A DNA stretch of 64,000 bases. Source: Puniceicoccales bacterium Verruco_01 (GTDB taxonomy: Bacteria > Verrucomicrobiota > Verrucomicrobiia > Opitutales > Oceanipulchritudinaceae). The first letter of the stretch is position 1; every line of letters begins with the position of its first letter. Below are positions 11,280-19,851 of the stretch, in pieces. The notes under the pieces are model-generated. The model did not search any database. It was given only the letters and a program-made list of their open reading frames with translations, and was not told the DNA's origin. Location of the stretch: assembly GCA_001604565.1 (NCBI GenBank), contig LVBV01000003.1, positions 62,001-126,000 on the forward strand, written 5' to 3'. The position numbers and the translations under genes are program-made.

Positions 11280-12056
11280 ATGAGTAACGAAGGCCGCAGT
11301 TACACCCTCCGCATCTGGAGGCAGAAGAACCGCAACACACCCGGCAAGCTCGTCGATTACAAGGTGACGAACATCTCGCCCGGCAGCTCCTTCCTCGAAA
11401 TGCTGGACCTTTTGAACGAGGACCTCGTCGCCAAGGGTGAGGAAGCCATCGCGTTCGACAACGATTGCCGCGAGGGCATCTGCGGCATGTGCTCCTTGAC
11501 GATCAACGGCATCCCGCACGGCCCCGAGCGCCGCACGACGGTCTGCCAGCTGCACATGCGCAAGTTCGAGGACGGCGCGGTGATCACCATCGAGCCCTTC
11601 CGCGCCAAGCCCTTCCCGATCGTCAAGGACCTCGTTGTGGACCGCAGCGCCTTCGACCGCATCATTCAGGCGGGCGGTTTCATCAGCGTGCGCACCGGCG
11701 GCGTGCCGGACGCCAACGCAATTGCCATTCCGAAGGACGTGGCGGACGTGGCGATGGACGCGGCGGCCTGCATCGGCTGCGGCGCCTGCGTGGCAGCCTG
11801 CAAGAATTCGAGCGCCATGCTCTTCACGAGCGCCAAGGCCAGCCAGCTCAACCGCCTCCCGCAGGGACAGGCCGAGAAGGACCGCCGCGTGCTCCTCATG
11901 ATCAGCCAGCTCGACAAGGAGGGCTTCGGCAGCTGCACGAACTACGGCGAATGTCAGGCCGTGTGCCCCAAGGGCATCACGCTGGACCACATCGCCAAGA
12001 TGCACCGCGACTACGCCGTGGCCAGCTTCAAGAACGTCTTCGGCAAGGTGCTGTAA
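11280..12056 (+). CDS. sdhB: Succinate dehydrogenase iron-sulfur subunit
   Basis: 258-residue iron-sulfur subunit linking the flavoprotein to the cytochrome anchor. The [2Fe-2S] ligands sit in [19 protein letters not shown]. The C-terminal ferredoxin-like part has [15 protein letters not shown] and [15 protein letters not shown] for the [4Fe-4S] and [3Fe-4S] centres. Last gene of sdhCAB; a strong terminator follows 25 bp after the stop. Confidence 0.95.
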   Translation: MSNEGRSYTLRIWRQKNRNTPGKLVDYKVTNISPGSSFLEMLDLLNEDLVAKGEEAIAFDNDCREGICGMCSLTINGIPHGPERRTTVCQLHMRKFEDGAVITIEPFRAKPFPIVKDLVVDRSAFDRIIQAGGFISVRTGGVPDANAIAIPKDVADVAMDAAACIGCGACVAACKNSSAMLFTSAKASQLNRLPQGQAEKDRRVLLMISQLDKEGFGSCTNYGECQAVCPKGITLDHIAKMHRDYAVASFKNVFGKVL

Positions 12057-12077
12057 GAAGGCCCTGATTCGATTTCA

Positions 12078-12111
12078 AAGACCCGGACGGAGCTTTCCGC
12101 CCGGGTTTTTT
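12078..12111 (+). terminator. Intrinsic terminator of sdhCAB
   Basis: Stem ACCCGGACGGA (12081-12091) / TCCGCCCGGGT (12096-12106) with one mismatch, loop GCTT, then a run of six T. Confidence 0.9.
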
Positions 12112-12165
12112 GTCGATTTTTTACAGGGACGGAATGAAGACCCTCCGACACGGCTCCGACATTCG

Positions 12166-12702
12166 ATGCGTCACTACGATTACCTGCGACAGCTGGAAGC
12201 GATCTGGAAACACGGCGTGGAAATGTACCGAGCCGGAATCCATTCGGCGGAGGACATGTTCGTGCACGAGCAGGCCCAAGCCCTCGCCGCCGTCGGCCAG
12301 TCCGAGCGCGAATTCTTCGACTACGCGGAGGATTATGTTCTGGGCGGCGAACCGACCTTTGCCGACGTGGCCGCCGTGGCAGACGTCCGCAGGGCCTACT
12401 TTCTGGAAGTTCAGGACGGAAAGAAGACCGGCAAGATCGTGACGCCGGAGGAACTGCCCTCCCGCAGTGCCGAAGCCGCCGGAATCGTGTGGCTGCCGCG
12501 CATCATGGTGAAGGCCCGCGCCAAGCTCCGGGGCGAGCTGCATCCGGAAATCATGTACGGCTGCGGGGGAGACCGCGCCTTCCTCAAGAGCTGCGACATC
12601 CACCCCGCCGAGTTCCTGCGTCACGCCTGGCTCCATGAAAACGACGACGCGGCCTTCGTCCGCTGGGTTGCCTCGCGGCACCGTCAGGCGGCGGGGAAGT
12701 GA
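12166..12702 (+). CDS. DUF5069 family protein
   Basis: 178-residue soluble protein of unknown function. The C-terminal half matches the DUF5069 pattern as I know it: WLPRIMVKARAKLRGEL, then a short YGCGGDRAFL block and a tail ending in FVRWVASRH. The N-terminal 75 residues form a separate acidic helical segment (YDYLRQLEAIWKHG..FFDYAEDY). The family occurs mainly in Verrucomicrobiota and Planctomycetota, supporting the taxonomic guess. It sits between the sdh terminator and the thioesterase gene, with 69 bp to the latter. Confidence 0.7.
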   Translation: MRHYDYLRQLEAIWKHGVEMYRAGIHSAEDMFVHEQAQALAAVGQSEREFFDYAEDYVLGGEPTFADVAAVADVRRAYFLEVQDGKKTGKIVTPEELPSRSAEAAGIVWLPRIMVKARAKLRGELHPEIMYGCGGDRAFLKSCDIHPAEFLRHAWLHENDDAAFVRWVASRHRQAAGK

Positions 12703-12771
12703 CCCCTGCCCCATGGCTGCGTGGATTGCAAACCCTTGCGCGACGCCCGTCTTTGTTCCAGATTTTCCCCT

Positions 12772-13239
12772 GTGAGCCTCCGTAGCAGCAGGGTACGCGC
12801 CTTTGAATTCGCCTCGCAGATCGCCTTCGACGAGCTGGACATGCAGGGCATCCTGCACCATTCCCGGCACCTTCTGCACGTGGAGAGGGCCTGCCACGCC
12901 TTCTTTCAGGCGGTGATGGGCGCGGAGGGCTTCCGCCCGGACCTGTTCCCGGACCTTCACGCCGTCGTCCGCCGCATGGAGATCGAATACCTGCGGCCTC
13001 TGGCGGGCGTGGTTCCGATCACGGTGGCCCTGTGGGTGACGAGGCTGCGCTCCTGCACGATGACCACGGCCTTCGAGCTCAAAAGCCGCGACGGAGCAAC
13101 CGTCTATTCCCGGGGCGAGCGCGAGGTCTGCCGCGTGAAGACCGGCGAGCTGCGCCCGGAAATGTGGAGCGACGCCTACCTCGCAAGGTTCGGGGAGTGG
13201 GTAAGCCCGGAATCGGTCTCAGCCCCCGGCGTGTCGTAA
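12772..13239 (+). CDS. Hot-dog fold acyl-CoA thioesterase, YbgC/4HBT-like
   Basis: About 155 residues. The signature FDELDMQGILHHSRHLLHVE places the catalytic-type Asp and the long central helix of the 4-hydroxybenzoyl-CoA thioesterase / YbgC family, which hydrolyses acyl-CoA or acyl-ACP. Further along come MEIEYLRPL and ALWVTRLRSCTM, matching the central strands. The start is uncertain. GTG at 12772 gives a normal-length protein; an in-frame GTG at 12721 would add 17 residues with no family likeness. Neither has a convincing ribosome site. The substrate is unknown. Confidence 0.75.
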   Translation: MSLRSSRVRAFEFASQIAFDELDMQGILHHSRHLLHVERACHAFFQAVMGAEGFRPDLFPDLHAVVRRMEIEYLRPLAGVVPITVALWVTRLRSCTMTTAFELKSRDGATVYSRGEREVCRVKTGELRPEMWSDAYLARFGEWVSPESVSAPGVS

Positions 13240-13369
13240 ACGTCCGGATCGGCACCGGGGATTCGGCTGACGCTCCCGATCCGTCAAAAACGATCGTTCT
13301 CATTTCGTTTTTCCCCGGCATTCGCGTAGATTGGTCTAGGGCAGGCTCACCACCACGGACATACCTACC

Positions 13370-13504
13370 ATGAAAAACGGCACCCGCCAGCGCGCGGAAT
13401 GGCAATCCCCTCGGCTCACCGTCCTCGCGATCCAGTCGGAAACGAAACTGGGCGGCCTCCCGACCGGTTACGATTATCTTTTCGATAACGACAGCGACTC
13501 CTGA
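13370..13504 (+). CDS. Putative lasso-peptide-like RiPP precursor, orphan
   Basis: 44-codon reading frame, ATG 13370 to TGA 13504. The leader half contains W11-x-x-P14-x-L16 followed by TVLAIQSETK, resembling the leader pattern (aromatic-x-x-Pro-x-Leu ... Thr at -2) of lasso peptide precursors such as the paeninodin type. Cutting two residues after T25 would release LGGLPTGYDYLFDNDSDS, where D35 is position 9 and could close a macrolactam ring on the new N-terminus. No B (leader peptidase) or C (cyclase) gene is in the window, so modification is unproven. It could also be a small unrelated peptide. Confidence 0.4.
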   Translation: MKNGTRQRAEWQSPRLTVLAIQSETKLGGLPTGYDYLFDNDSDS

Positions 13505-13575
13505 AAACCTCCAGCACGGCGCTCGCATGATGGGGCATGTCAACAGGGCGCGATTGCGATTCTTTTTTCTTTCGC

Positions 13576-13836
13576 ATGAACCCCGCTTCCACCCCTCACT
13601 ACGGCCTGTTCCCCTTATTCCTCGTCCTCTTCTTCGGCTTCCTCTACCCATCGCTCTGCCTGTTCATGATCACAGACAAGGCACGGACGGGGGGCGGCTG
13701 GCTCGCATGGGGTCCCGGAGCGAACCTCGTCCTTCTTTGCCGGCTGGGCAGCGTCTCACACTGGTGGGCGCTCGCGGAGATGATCCCTTTGGGGGATTCG
13801 TCGCTCTCCTCGTCCCCGCTCTCGACCGCCGCGTGA
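13576..13836 (+). pseudogene. Small membrane protein, DUF5684-like, probable frameshift
   Basis: From ATG 13576 (in-frame ATG also at 13537) the frame encodes a hydrophobic N-terminal helix (YGLFPLFLVLFFGFLYPSLC), then TGGGWLAWGPGANLVLLCRL and HWWALAEMIPL. This spacing resembles the W..L.P..N...L / WW.L...IP pattern of DUF5684-type small membrane proteins. After MIPL the frame turns into a Ser/Leu tail and stops at 13836. The neighbouring frame continues hydrophobically as GGFVALLVPAL up to a stop near 13883. The switch falls at a GGGGG run near 13790-13795, so a one-base indel in the genome or assembly is likely. Confidence 0.4.
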
Positions 13837-14105
13837 GTTACAACGCCGCGCAAAACGGGGACGCACCGGTTCCCGCCCGCTGACGGGCGCCTCGGGAATT
13901 CCCCCGCGTTCCGTCCTGCCGCTGCACCGCTTGCGGAGCCGCGTCCTTCGCTTCCCGTGCCGCTATAGAAGGCACACCAACCCTGGGCCCCGAGGTGAAA
14001 GAGAGCGTGGAACGCGGGAAGATTCTGCCTTGATTGCCGTGTGCCGGTGTTATAACCTTTCGATTTATCGATTTACAATCCACACCAAATCAGCAGGGAG
14101 AACTT

Positions 14106-15098
14106 ATGGTCAGTTACAAGACGCTCGGGTTTGTGAACACCAAGGAGATGTTCGCGAAGGCAATGGCAGGAAAGTACGCCGTTCCCGCCTACAACTTCAA
14201 CAACATGGAACAGCTCCAGGCGATCATCGACGGTTGCGGCCAGTCGAAGTCGCCTGTGATCCTGCAAGTTTCCAAGGGCGCCCGCCAGTACGCCAATGAA
14301 GTGCTGCTGCGCTACATGGGCCAGGGTGCCGTGGAAATGGCCAAGGCCAAGGGCTACAACATTCCGATCACGCTGCATCTGGACCACGGCGACACGTTCG
14401 AGACCTGCAAGTCCTGCGTGGACAGCGGTTTCTCGTCCGTCATGATCGACGGCTCGCACTTCAAGTTCGCCGAAAACATCGAAGTGACGAAGAAGGTCGT
14501 CGAATACGCCCACGCGCATGACGTCTCCGTCGAAGGCGAGCTTGGCGTTCTCTCGGGCGTGGAAGACGAAGTCTCCGCCGAGCACTCTCACTACACGCAG
14601 CCCGCCGAGGTGGAGGAGTTCGTCGCCAAGACGGGCGTCGATTCGCTCGCCATTTCGATCGGCACCTCGCACGGCGCGTTCAAGTTCAAGCCCGAGCAGT
14701 GCAAGCTGAACGCCGACGGCATTCTGGTTCCCCCGGAACTGCGTTTCGACATCCTCGAAGAAGTCGAAAAGCGCATCCCCGGCTTCCCGATCGTCCTGCA
14801 CGGATCGAGCTCGGTGCTCCCGCAGTACGTGAAGATCATCAACCAGTATGGCGGCAAGATGGAAGCCGCGGTCGGCATTCCCGCCGAACAGCTCCGCCGC
14901 GCCGCGAAGTCCGCCGTCTGCAAGATCAACATCGACTCCGACGGACGCCTCGTGTTCACGGCCCTGATCCGCAAGGTCTTCGCCGAGAAACCCGGTGAAT
15001 TCGATCCGCGCAAGTACCTCGGGCCCGCCCGCGATGAACTGACGAAGATGATCATCGAAAAGAACAAGACCGTTCTTGGTTCCGCCGGTCAGGCCTAA
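14106..15098 (+). CDS. fba: Class II fructose-1,6-bisphosphate aldolase
   Basis: 330-residue zinc-dependent aldolase that cleaves fructose-1,6-bisphosphate to dihydroxyacetone phosphate and glyceraldehyde-3-phosphate. Visible motifs are VPAYNFNNMEQLQAIIDG, the metal site LHLDHGDTFE, SVMIDGSH, VEGELGVLSG, and the second metal/phosphate sites IGTSHGAFKF and LHGSSSV. ATG 14106 is preferred because AGGGAG lies just upstream; an upstream start at 14034 adds unlike residues. A strong terminator follows, so it is transcribed apart from the class I enzyme next door. Confidence 0.95.
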   Translation: MVSYKTLGFVNTKEMFAKAMAGKYAVPAYNFNNMEQLQAIIDGCGQSKSPVILQVSKGARQYANEVLLRYMGQGAVEMAKAKGYNIPITLHLDHGDTFETCKSCVDSGFSSVMIDGSHFKFAENIEVTKKVVEYAHAHDVSVEGELGVLSGVEDEVSAEHSHYTQPAEVEEFVAKTGVDSLAISIGTSHGAFKFKPEQCKLNADGILVPPELRFDILEEVEKRIPGFPIVLHGSSSVLPQYVKIINQYGGKMEAAVGIPAEQLRRAAKSAVCKINIDSDGRLVFTALIRKVFAEKPGEFDPRKYLGPARDELTKMIIEKNKTVLGSAGQA

Positions 15099-15127
15099 TC
15101 GCCTTGCTTCGCAGGAAAGTCTTTCGG

Positions 15128-15158
15128 GAGAGCCGCTCAAAAAGCGGCTCTCTTTTTT
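15128..15158 (+). terminator. Intrinsic terminator of class II aldolase gene
   Basis: Stem GAGAGCCGC (15128-15136) / GCGGCTCTC (15144-15152), short A-rich loop, then six T. Confidence 0.9.
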
Positions 15159-15335
15159 CATGCCCGTTGGAAATCATCGGCGAAAGTGGAATCGCCGCCG
15201 CGGATGCGTACTCTGACAACGTGGAACGGTGACGGAAACCCTTCCCGGCGGCACGCCCACGCAAGAACGCAAAGCATCCTGAGGTACGGACGGATTCCGA
15301 GACCGGGACTCTGAACGCATTTACCAAGGACAATC

Positions 15336-16418
15336 ATGTCGAACATCAGCAAGATCGAAGAACTTCTCGGTACCAACGCGGCCCTCCTCAGCTATGAGTG
15401 CAAGACGATCTCGAAAGACCGCCTCGCCCTTCCGGGGCCGGACTTCACGGACCGCGTGTGGTTGAACTCGGACCGCAACCTGCGCGTTCTGAACAACCTC
15501 TCGCGCCTCTACAACACGGGCCGCCTCGCCGGCACGGGCTACCTCTCCATCCTGCCGGTCGATCAGGGCATCGAGCACTCCGCCGCCGCGTCCTTCGCCA
15601 AGAACCCGGACTACTTCGACCCGGAAAACATCGTGAAGCTCGCCATAGAGGGCGGCTGCAACGGCGTGGCCTCCACCTTCGGCGTCCTCGGCATGACGGC
15701 GCGCAAGTACGCGCACAAGATTCCCTTCATCGCCAAGATCAACCACAACCAGCTCATGACCTACCCGAACGAGTTCGACCAGATCCTGTTCGGCGAGATC
15801 GAGGAAGCCTATGAAATGGGCTGCGCCGCCGTTGGCGCGACGATTTACTTCGGCAGCGAGCAGAGTGCCCGGCAGATCGTCGATATCGCCAAGGCCTTCC
15901 ACCGCGCGCATGAGCTTGGGCTAGCGACCATCCTCTGGTGCTACCTGCGAAACCCCGCTTTCAACTTCTCCAAGAAGCCGGAGGGCAAGGACTTTCACGT
16001 TTCCGCCGACCTCACCGGTCAGGCGAACCACCTCGGCTGCACCATCGAGGCCGACATCATCAAGCAGAAGCTCCCCGAGAACAACGGCGGCTTCGTGGCC
16101 CTGAACGCCAACGGAGTCTCCTACGGCAAGTTCGACAAGCGCATCTACACGGAGCTCAGCTCCGACAATCCGATCGACCTCTGCCGCTACCAGATCGCCA
16201 ACTGCTACATGGGCCGCTGCGGCCTGATCAACTCGGGCGGCGCCTCCGGCGCGAACGACTTCGGCGACGCGACTTACACCGCCGTCGTCAACAAGCGCGC
16301 GGGCGGCACGGGTCTCATCTGCGGACGCAAGGCCTTCCAGCGCCCGATGGCCGACGGCGTGAAACTCCTGAACACGATTCAGGACGTGTACCTCTGCAAG
16401 GAAGTCACCGTGGCCTAG
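15336..16418 (+). CDS. fbaB: Class I fructose-bisphosphate aldolase, FbaB/DhnA type
   Basis: 360-residue Schiff-base aldolase of the DhnA/FbaB group. It is chemically analogous but unrelated in sequence to the class II enzyme encoded 237 bp upstream. Blocks include [43 protein letters not shown] and, near the C-terminus, [23 protein letters not shown] lies just before the ATG. The two aldolases have separate terminators. Such pairs are usually thought to serve glycolytic and gluconeogenic conditions; that division here is inference. Confidence 0.92.
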   Translation: MSNISKIEELLGTNAALLSYECKTISKDRLALPGPDFTDRVWLNSDRNLRVLNNLSRLYNTGRLAGTGYLSILPVDQGIEHSAAASFAKNPDYFDPENIVKLAIEGGCNGVASTFGVLGMTARKYAHKIPFIAKINHNQLMTYPNEFDQILFGEIEEAYEMGCAAVGATIYFGSEQSARQIVDIAKAFHRAHELGLATILWCYLRNPAFNFSKKPEGKDFHVSADLTGQANHLGCTIEADIIKQKLPENNGGFVALNANGVSYGKFDKRIYTELSSDNPIDLCRYQIANCYMGRCGLINSGGASGANDFGDATYTAVVNKRAGGTGLICGRKAFQRPMADGVKLLNTIQDVYLCKEVTVA

Positions 16419-16530
16419 CAGGGCGGAACGCCCTGCACCCGGGGATGCGCCTGCGGGCGCATCCCGATGGGGGCTTTGCCCCCAAAACGCGGCTTCGCGC
16501 GCTCCCCCACCAGACTGGAGGGGCGCAACA
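16419..16530 (+). repeat. Cluster of tandem hairpins (REP/BIME-like)
   Basis: Directly after fbaB lie consecutive perfect stem-loops: CAGGGCG/CGCCCTG (16419-16435), GGGATGCGCC/GGCGCATCCC (16442-16465) and TGGGGGC/GCCCCCA (16468-16484), then a weaker GC-rich palindrome near 16488-16500. None has a T-run. The layout resembles REP-type intergenic repeats or an RNA-stabilising 3' structure. I see no second copy in the window. Confidence 0.6.
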
Positions 16531-16532
16531 AA

Positions 16533-16561
16533 ACCCATCGGAGAAATCCGACGGGTTTTTT
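16533..16561 (+). terminator. Intrinsic terminator of fbaB
   Basis: Stem ACCCATCGGA / TCCGACGGGT with one mismatch, GAAA loop, then a run of six T. Confidence 0.85.
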
Positions 16562-16672
16562 GTCGAATCGCATCTTTTCCAGATTCTATCGGAATGCGCG
16601 GAAGTCCGCGCGTCTCATGTTCACAATTCATTGAAACGTCCGTATTAATAATAATCATAACAAGTCATCCTC

Positions 16673-17080
16673 ATGGCCCTCCTCTTCGTCTGGAACGATT
16701 CCTACAAGACGGGCGTCCCCTCGGTGGACACCCAGCACAAGAAACTCGTGGATCTCATCAACGACCTCTACGCCGCGATGGGCAGGGGTCAGGGAAACCA
16801 GGTCCTAGGCACGATCGCGGGGGAACTCGTGAAGTACACGGTGCAGCACTTTTCCGACGAGGAGCGCCTGATGGAAAAGGCGGGCTACCCGGATCTTGCA
16901 GCGCACAAGCTGATCCACAAGGAATTCACCGCCCGCGTGACGCAGCTCCAGAAGGACCTTGCCTCGGGCAAATTCGTCATGAGCGTGACGCTGGCGAATT
17001 ACCTCAAGGACTGGCTCTCGAGGCACATCCTCGGCACCGACCGCAAGTACATCCCCTTTGTCTCCAAGCTGGCGAAATAG
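16673..17080 (+). CDS. Bacteriohemerythrin
   Basis: 135-residue four-helix O2-binding diiron protein. All expected iron ligands are visible: H22 in VDTQHKKL, H59 and E63 in QHFSDEERLM, H78 and H82 in AHKLIHKEF, and H118 and D123 in WLSRHILGTD. The whole protein is one hemerythrin domain, so it is an oxygen store, carrier or sensor in the cytoplasm. Its own promoter is likely, since a terminator lies upstream. Confidence 0.92.
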   Translation: MALLFVWNDSYKTGVPSVDTQHKKLVDLINDLYAAMGRGQGNQVLGTIAGELVKYTVQHFSDEERLMEKAGYPDLAAHKLIHKEFTARVTQLQKDLASGKFVMSVTLANYLKDWLSRHILGTDRKYIPFVSKLAK

Positions 17081-17167
17081 CTCGCCCGGGGGATGAAAAT
17101 AACCCGCGGCTGCACCGGGGTTTGACAATGCGGCCCGCCCGGTGGCAGCCTCTTGCCCGCAGGCGCA

Positions 17168-18349
17168 ATGAACTACGATTTTGACCGAGTGATCGACCGG
17201 ACGGGGACGAGCAGCGTCAAGTGGGACCGCTACGAGGGCCGCGACGTCCTCCCCTTCTGGCTCGCGGACATGGAATTCGCCTGCGCCCCGGCCATCCTCA
17301 GGGCGATGGAGGAACGCCTGCGCCACCCGATCTACGGCTATTCGACGCCCAGCAAGGAGCTGTACGACGCGATCCTCACGTACCTGCGGGAGGAAAAGGG
17401 CGTCCCGGCGGAGGCGGAGTGGCTCGTGTGGCTGCCGGGAATTGTCCCGGCGCTCGGGGCCTTCTGCCGCGCCTACACCCGCACGGGCGACGGGGTGATG
17501 TACTCAACCCCCGTCTATCCCCAGTTCCCCGCCAACCCGGTGAACAGCCGGATGCGCCCGGTGAATGTGCCCCTCCTGCGCGAGGGGATGAATTACTCCT
17601 TTGACTGGAACGGGATGCGCAATGCCGCCCACGCCGCGAGGCTCCTGATGCTCTGCAACCCGCAGAACCCCGTGGGCAAGATCCATTCGCGCGAGGATCT
17701 GGAGAGGCTCGCCGAGTTCTGCGAACGCAACGACATGCTCCTCTGTTCCGACGAGATCCACTGCGACATCGTTCTGGAACCCGGGATGAAACATACCTCC
17801 ATCCTCGCCATCGAGCGGGCCCGGGAGCGGAGCATCCTGCTCATGTCGCCGAGCAAGACCTTCAACACCCCGGGGCTCTTCTTCGCCTTCGCGGCGATCC
17901 CGAACAAGCCGCTCCGCGAGGCCTTCAAGAGGGTCCTGCGGGGCTCCTACGAATGGGTGAACATCTTCGGCATGGAGGCGGCGCGTGCCGCGTATGCCGA
18001 GTGCGGCGAGTGGCGGGCGCAGCTCACCGGATACCTGCGCGGCAACCGGGACTTCATGCGGAGCTTTGTGAAGACCAACCTGCCGGAGCTGACGATGGGC
18101 CCCTGTCATTCCACCTACGTGGCGTGGCTCGATGCCCGTTCTCTCGGCGTGGAGAAGCCCGCGAAGTTCTTCGAGGAGGCGGGCGTGGGTGTTTCGGACG
18201 GGGCGGACTACGGCGAGAGCGGGATGATCCGCCTGAACTACGCGTGCCCGCGCGCGATGCTGGAGGCAGGGCTGCGGCGGATGCAAACCGCCGTGGAAGA
18301 ACTGCGCGCGACCAAGGAGAAGGCCGGCGCCTGCTCGATTGCGATGTAG
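17168..18349 (+). CDS. MalY/PatB-family PLP-dependent aminotransferase (C-S lyase-like)
   Basis: 393-residue fold-type I PLP enzyme of the MalY/PatB group, which usually cleaves cystathionine or other cysteine conjugates (beta-lyase). Family landmarks are VLPFWLADMEFACAP at the N-terminus, HPIYGYSTP, CNPQNPVGKI, CSDEIHCDI, the PLP-lysine site MSPSKTFNTPGL, and the C-terminal MIRLNYACP arginine motif. ATG 17168 is chosen over an in-frame TTG at 17153. Whether it acts on cystathionine, or also represses a regulator as MalY does, cannot be judged. Confidence 0.88.
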   Translation: MNYDFDRVIDRTGTSSVKWDRYEGRDVLPFWLADMEFACAPAILRAMEERLRHPIYGYSTPSKELYDAILTYLREEKGVPAEAEWLVWLPGIVPALGAFCRAYTRTGDGVMYSTPVYPQFPANPVNSRMRPVNVPLLREGMNYSFDWNGMRNAAHAARLLMLCNPQNPVGKIHSREDLERLAEFCERNDMLLCSDEIHCDIVLEPGMKHTSILAIERARERSILLMSPSKTFNTPGLFFAFAAIPNKPLREAFKRVLRGSYEWVNIFGMEAARAAYAECGEWRAQLTGYLRGNRDFMRSFVKTNLPELTMGPCHSTYVAWLDARSLGVEKPAKFFEEAGVGVSDGADYGESGMIRLNYACPRAMLEAGLRRMQTAVEELRATKEKAGACSIAM

Positions 18350-18448
18350 CGGGCTGTGAGCAACCTGCGAAATGTTAACCTTCACCGCCATTGCGCGGGA
18401 ATGTTTTTCGTGCGAGGGATTGGGATTTAACCCTTTTCCGGGACAACC

Positions 18449-19786
18449 ATGAAGAACCCTTCCCGTTTGCGGACACTTCTCTTTTTCGCGGGAGCGGCAG
18501 CCCTCGCACTGGCCCTTGCCGCCGCCTTCGGGCCCACCGTCTGCGGCATACGCGTGGAGTTCCTGCTCTTCGCAGGCACGCTGATCGGCGTGGCGAGCCT
18601 GCACCGGCACACCCTCGGCGTGGCGGTGACGGGCATGCTGACGGTTGCGCTCTACAAGCTCTTCTTCGCCGGTTTCCACGAGGGAACGGGCCTCGCGGGC
18701 CTTGCGCTCCACGCGGGGCACGAATGGGTGATCCTCGTAAACCTCCTGTGCCTCCTGACGGGCTTTGCGATCCTCTCGAACCACTTCGAAAAGAGCAACG
18801 TGACGGATCTCTTCCCGCGCTTCCTTCCCGACGGCTGGAAGGGGGGCCTCGTCCTGCTCGTCATGGTTTTTGTCCTTTCGAGCTTCCTGGACAACATCGC
18901 GGCGGCGCTCATCGGTGCGGCGATGGCGCACCAGCTCTATCAGGGGAAGGTGCACATCGGTTTCCTCGCAGCGATCGTCGCGGCCTCCAACGCGGGCGGA
19001 TCGGGTTCCGTCGTCGGCGACACGACGACCACCATGATGTGGATCGACGGCATCCCGCCCTCGAACGTGGTGCACGCCTACGTGGCGGCGATCATGGCGC
19101 TCGTTTTCTGCGGGTACTTCGCCTCGCGCCAGCAGGCTTCGTACGCGCCGATGGTCCGGGGGCTGCCCTCCGGCTCGAAGGTGGACTGGCCGCGCCTCGG
19201 CATCGTGGCCCTGATCCTCGCGATGGCAATCGCCGTCAACATGACGGTGAACCTGCGCTTCAACGACATCTCGGATCAATTCCCCTTCATCGGCGCGGCG
19301 GTCTGGACGGCGATCCTCCTTTCCACTTTCGTCCGCCGCCATGCCTGGGAGATCATGCCCGAAACGCTCAAGACCTCGGCGTTCCTGCTTTCCCTCGTCT
19401 TCATGGCCAGCCTGATGCCGGTGGAGGTGCTGCCGAAGGCCTCGTGGCATTCCGCCTTCACCCTCGGCTTCGTCTCGGCAGTGTTCGACAACATCCCCCT
19501 GACGGCGCTCGCGATCAACCAGGGCGGCTACGACTGGGGAATGCTCGCCTTCTGCGTGGGCTTCGGCGGGTCGATGATCTGGTTCGGAAGCTCGGCGGGC
19601 GTGGCGCTCTCCTCCAAGTTCCCGGAGGCTCGCTCCACGTTAAGCTGGCTTAAGAACGGCTGGCACGTCACGGCGGCGTACATTCTCGGCTTCGCTGTGC
19701 TCCTCTTCGTCATGGGCTGGGAGCCCGCCGCGCCGCACAAGGCGGTTCCGTCACCGGCGCCCTCGGCGGAAGTTTCACCTGAATAG
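18449..19786 (+). CDS. Ion transporter, IT superfamily (citrate transporter/NhaD-like), copy 1
   Basis: 445-residue polytopic membrane protein with about ten hydrophobic helices, of the ArsB/NhaD/citrate-transporter superfamily. The two inverted halves each carry a re-entrant-type motif: FLDNIAAALIGAAMAHQL with SNAGGSGSVVGDTTTTMMW, and FDNIPLTALAIN with GFGGSMIWFGSSAGVALSS. The conserved DN.A and DN.P.T pairs suggest cation-coupled transport. The substrate (citrate, other carboxylate, or Na+/H+) is not resolvable from sequence. The next gene is a close paralogue. Confidence 0.8.
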   Translation: MKNPSRLRTLLFFAGAAALALALAAAFGPTVCGIRVEFLLFAGTLIGVASLHRHTLGVAVTGMLTVALYKLFFAGFHEGTGLAGLALHAGHEWVILVNLLCLLTGFAILSNHFEKSNVTDLFPRFLPDGWKGGLVLLVMVFVLSSFLDNIAAALIGAAMAHQLYQGKVHIGFLAAIVAASNAGGSGSVVGDTTTTMMWIDGIPPSNVVHAYVAAIMALVFCGYFASRQQASYAPMVRGLPSGSKVDWPRLGIVALILAMAIAVNMTVNLRFNDISDQFPFIGAAVWTAILLSTFVRRHAWEIMPETLKTSAFLLSLVFMASLMPVEVLPKASWHSAFTLGFVSAVFDNIPLTALAINQGGYDWGMLAFCVGFGGSMIWFGSSAGVALSSKFPEARSTLSWLKNGWHVTAAYILGFAVLLFVMGWEPAAPHKAVPSPAPSAEVSPE

Positions 19787-19851
19787 GCCCTTCCTGTTGC
19801 AGGGCCCGGCCCTTTCTGCTACGGGAGAGCTTTCCTGTACCCGGGGTATTC

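Noticed and set aside
17504-19450. 648-codon minus-strand reading frame across the MalY-like and transporter genes
   Set aside because: Antisense to two well-supported genes, with a composition of His/Arg/Glu and no domain.
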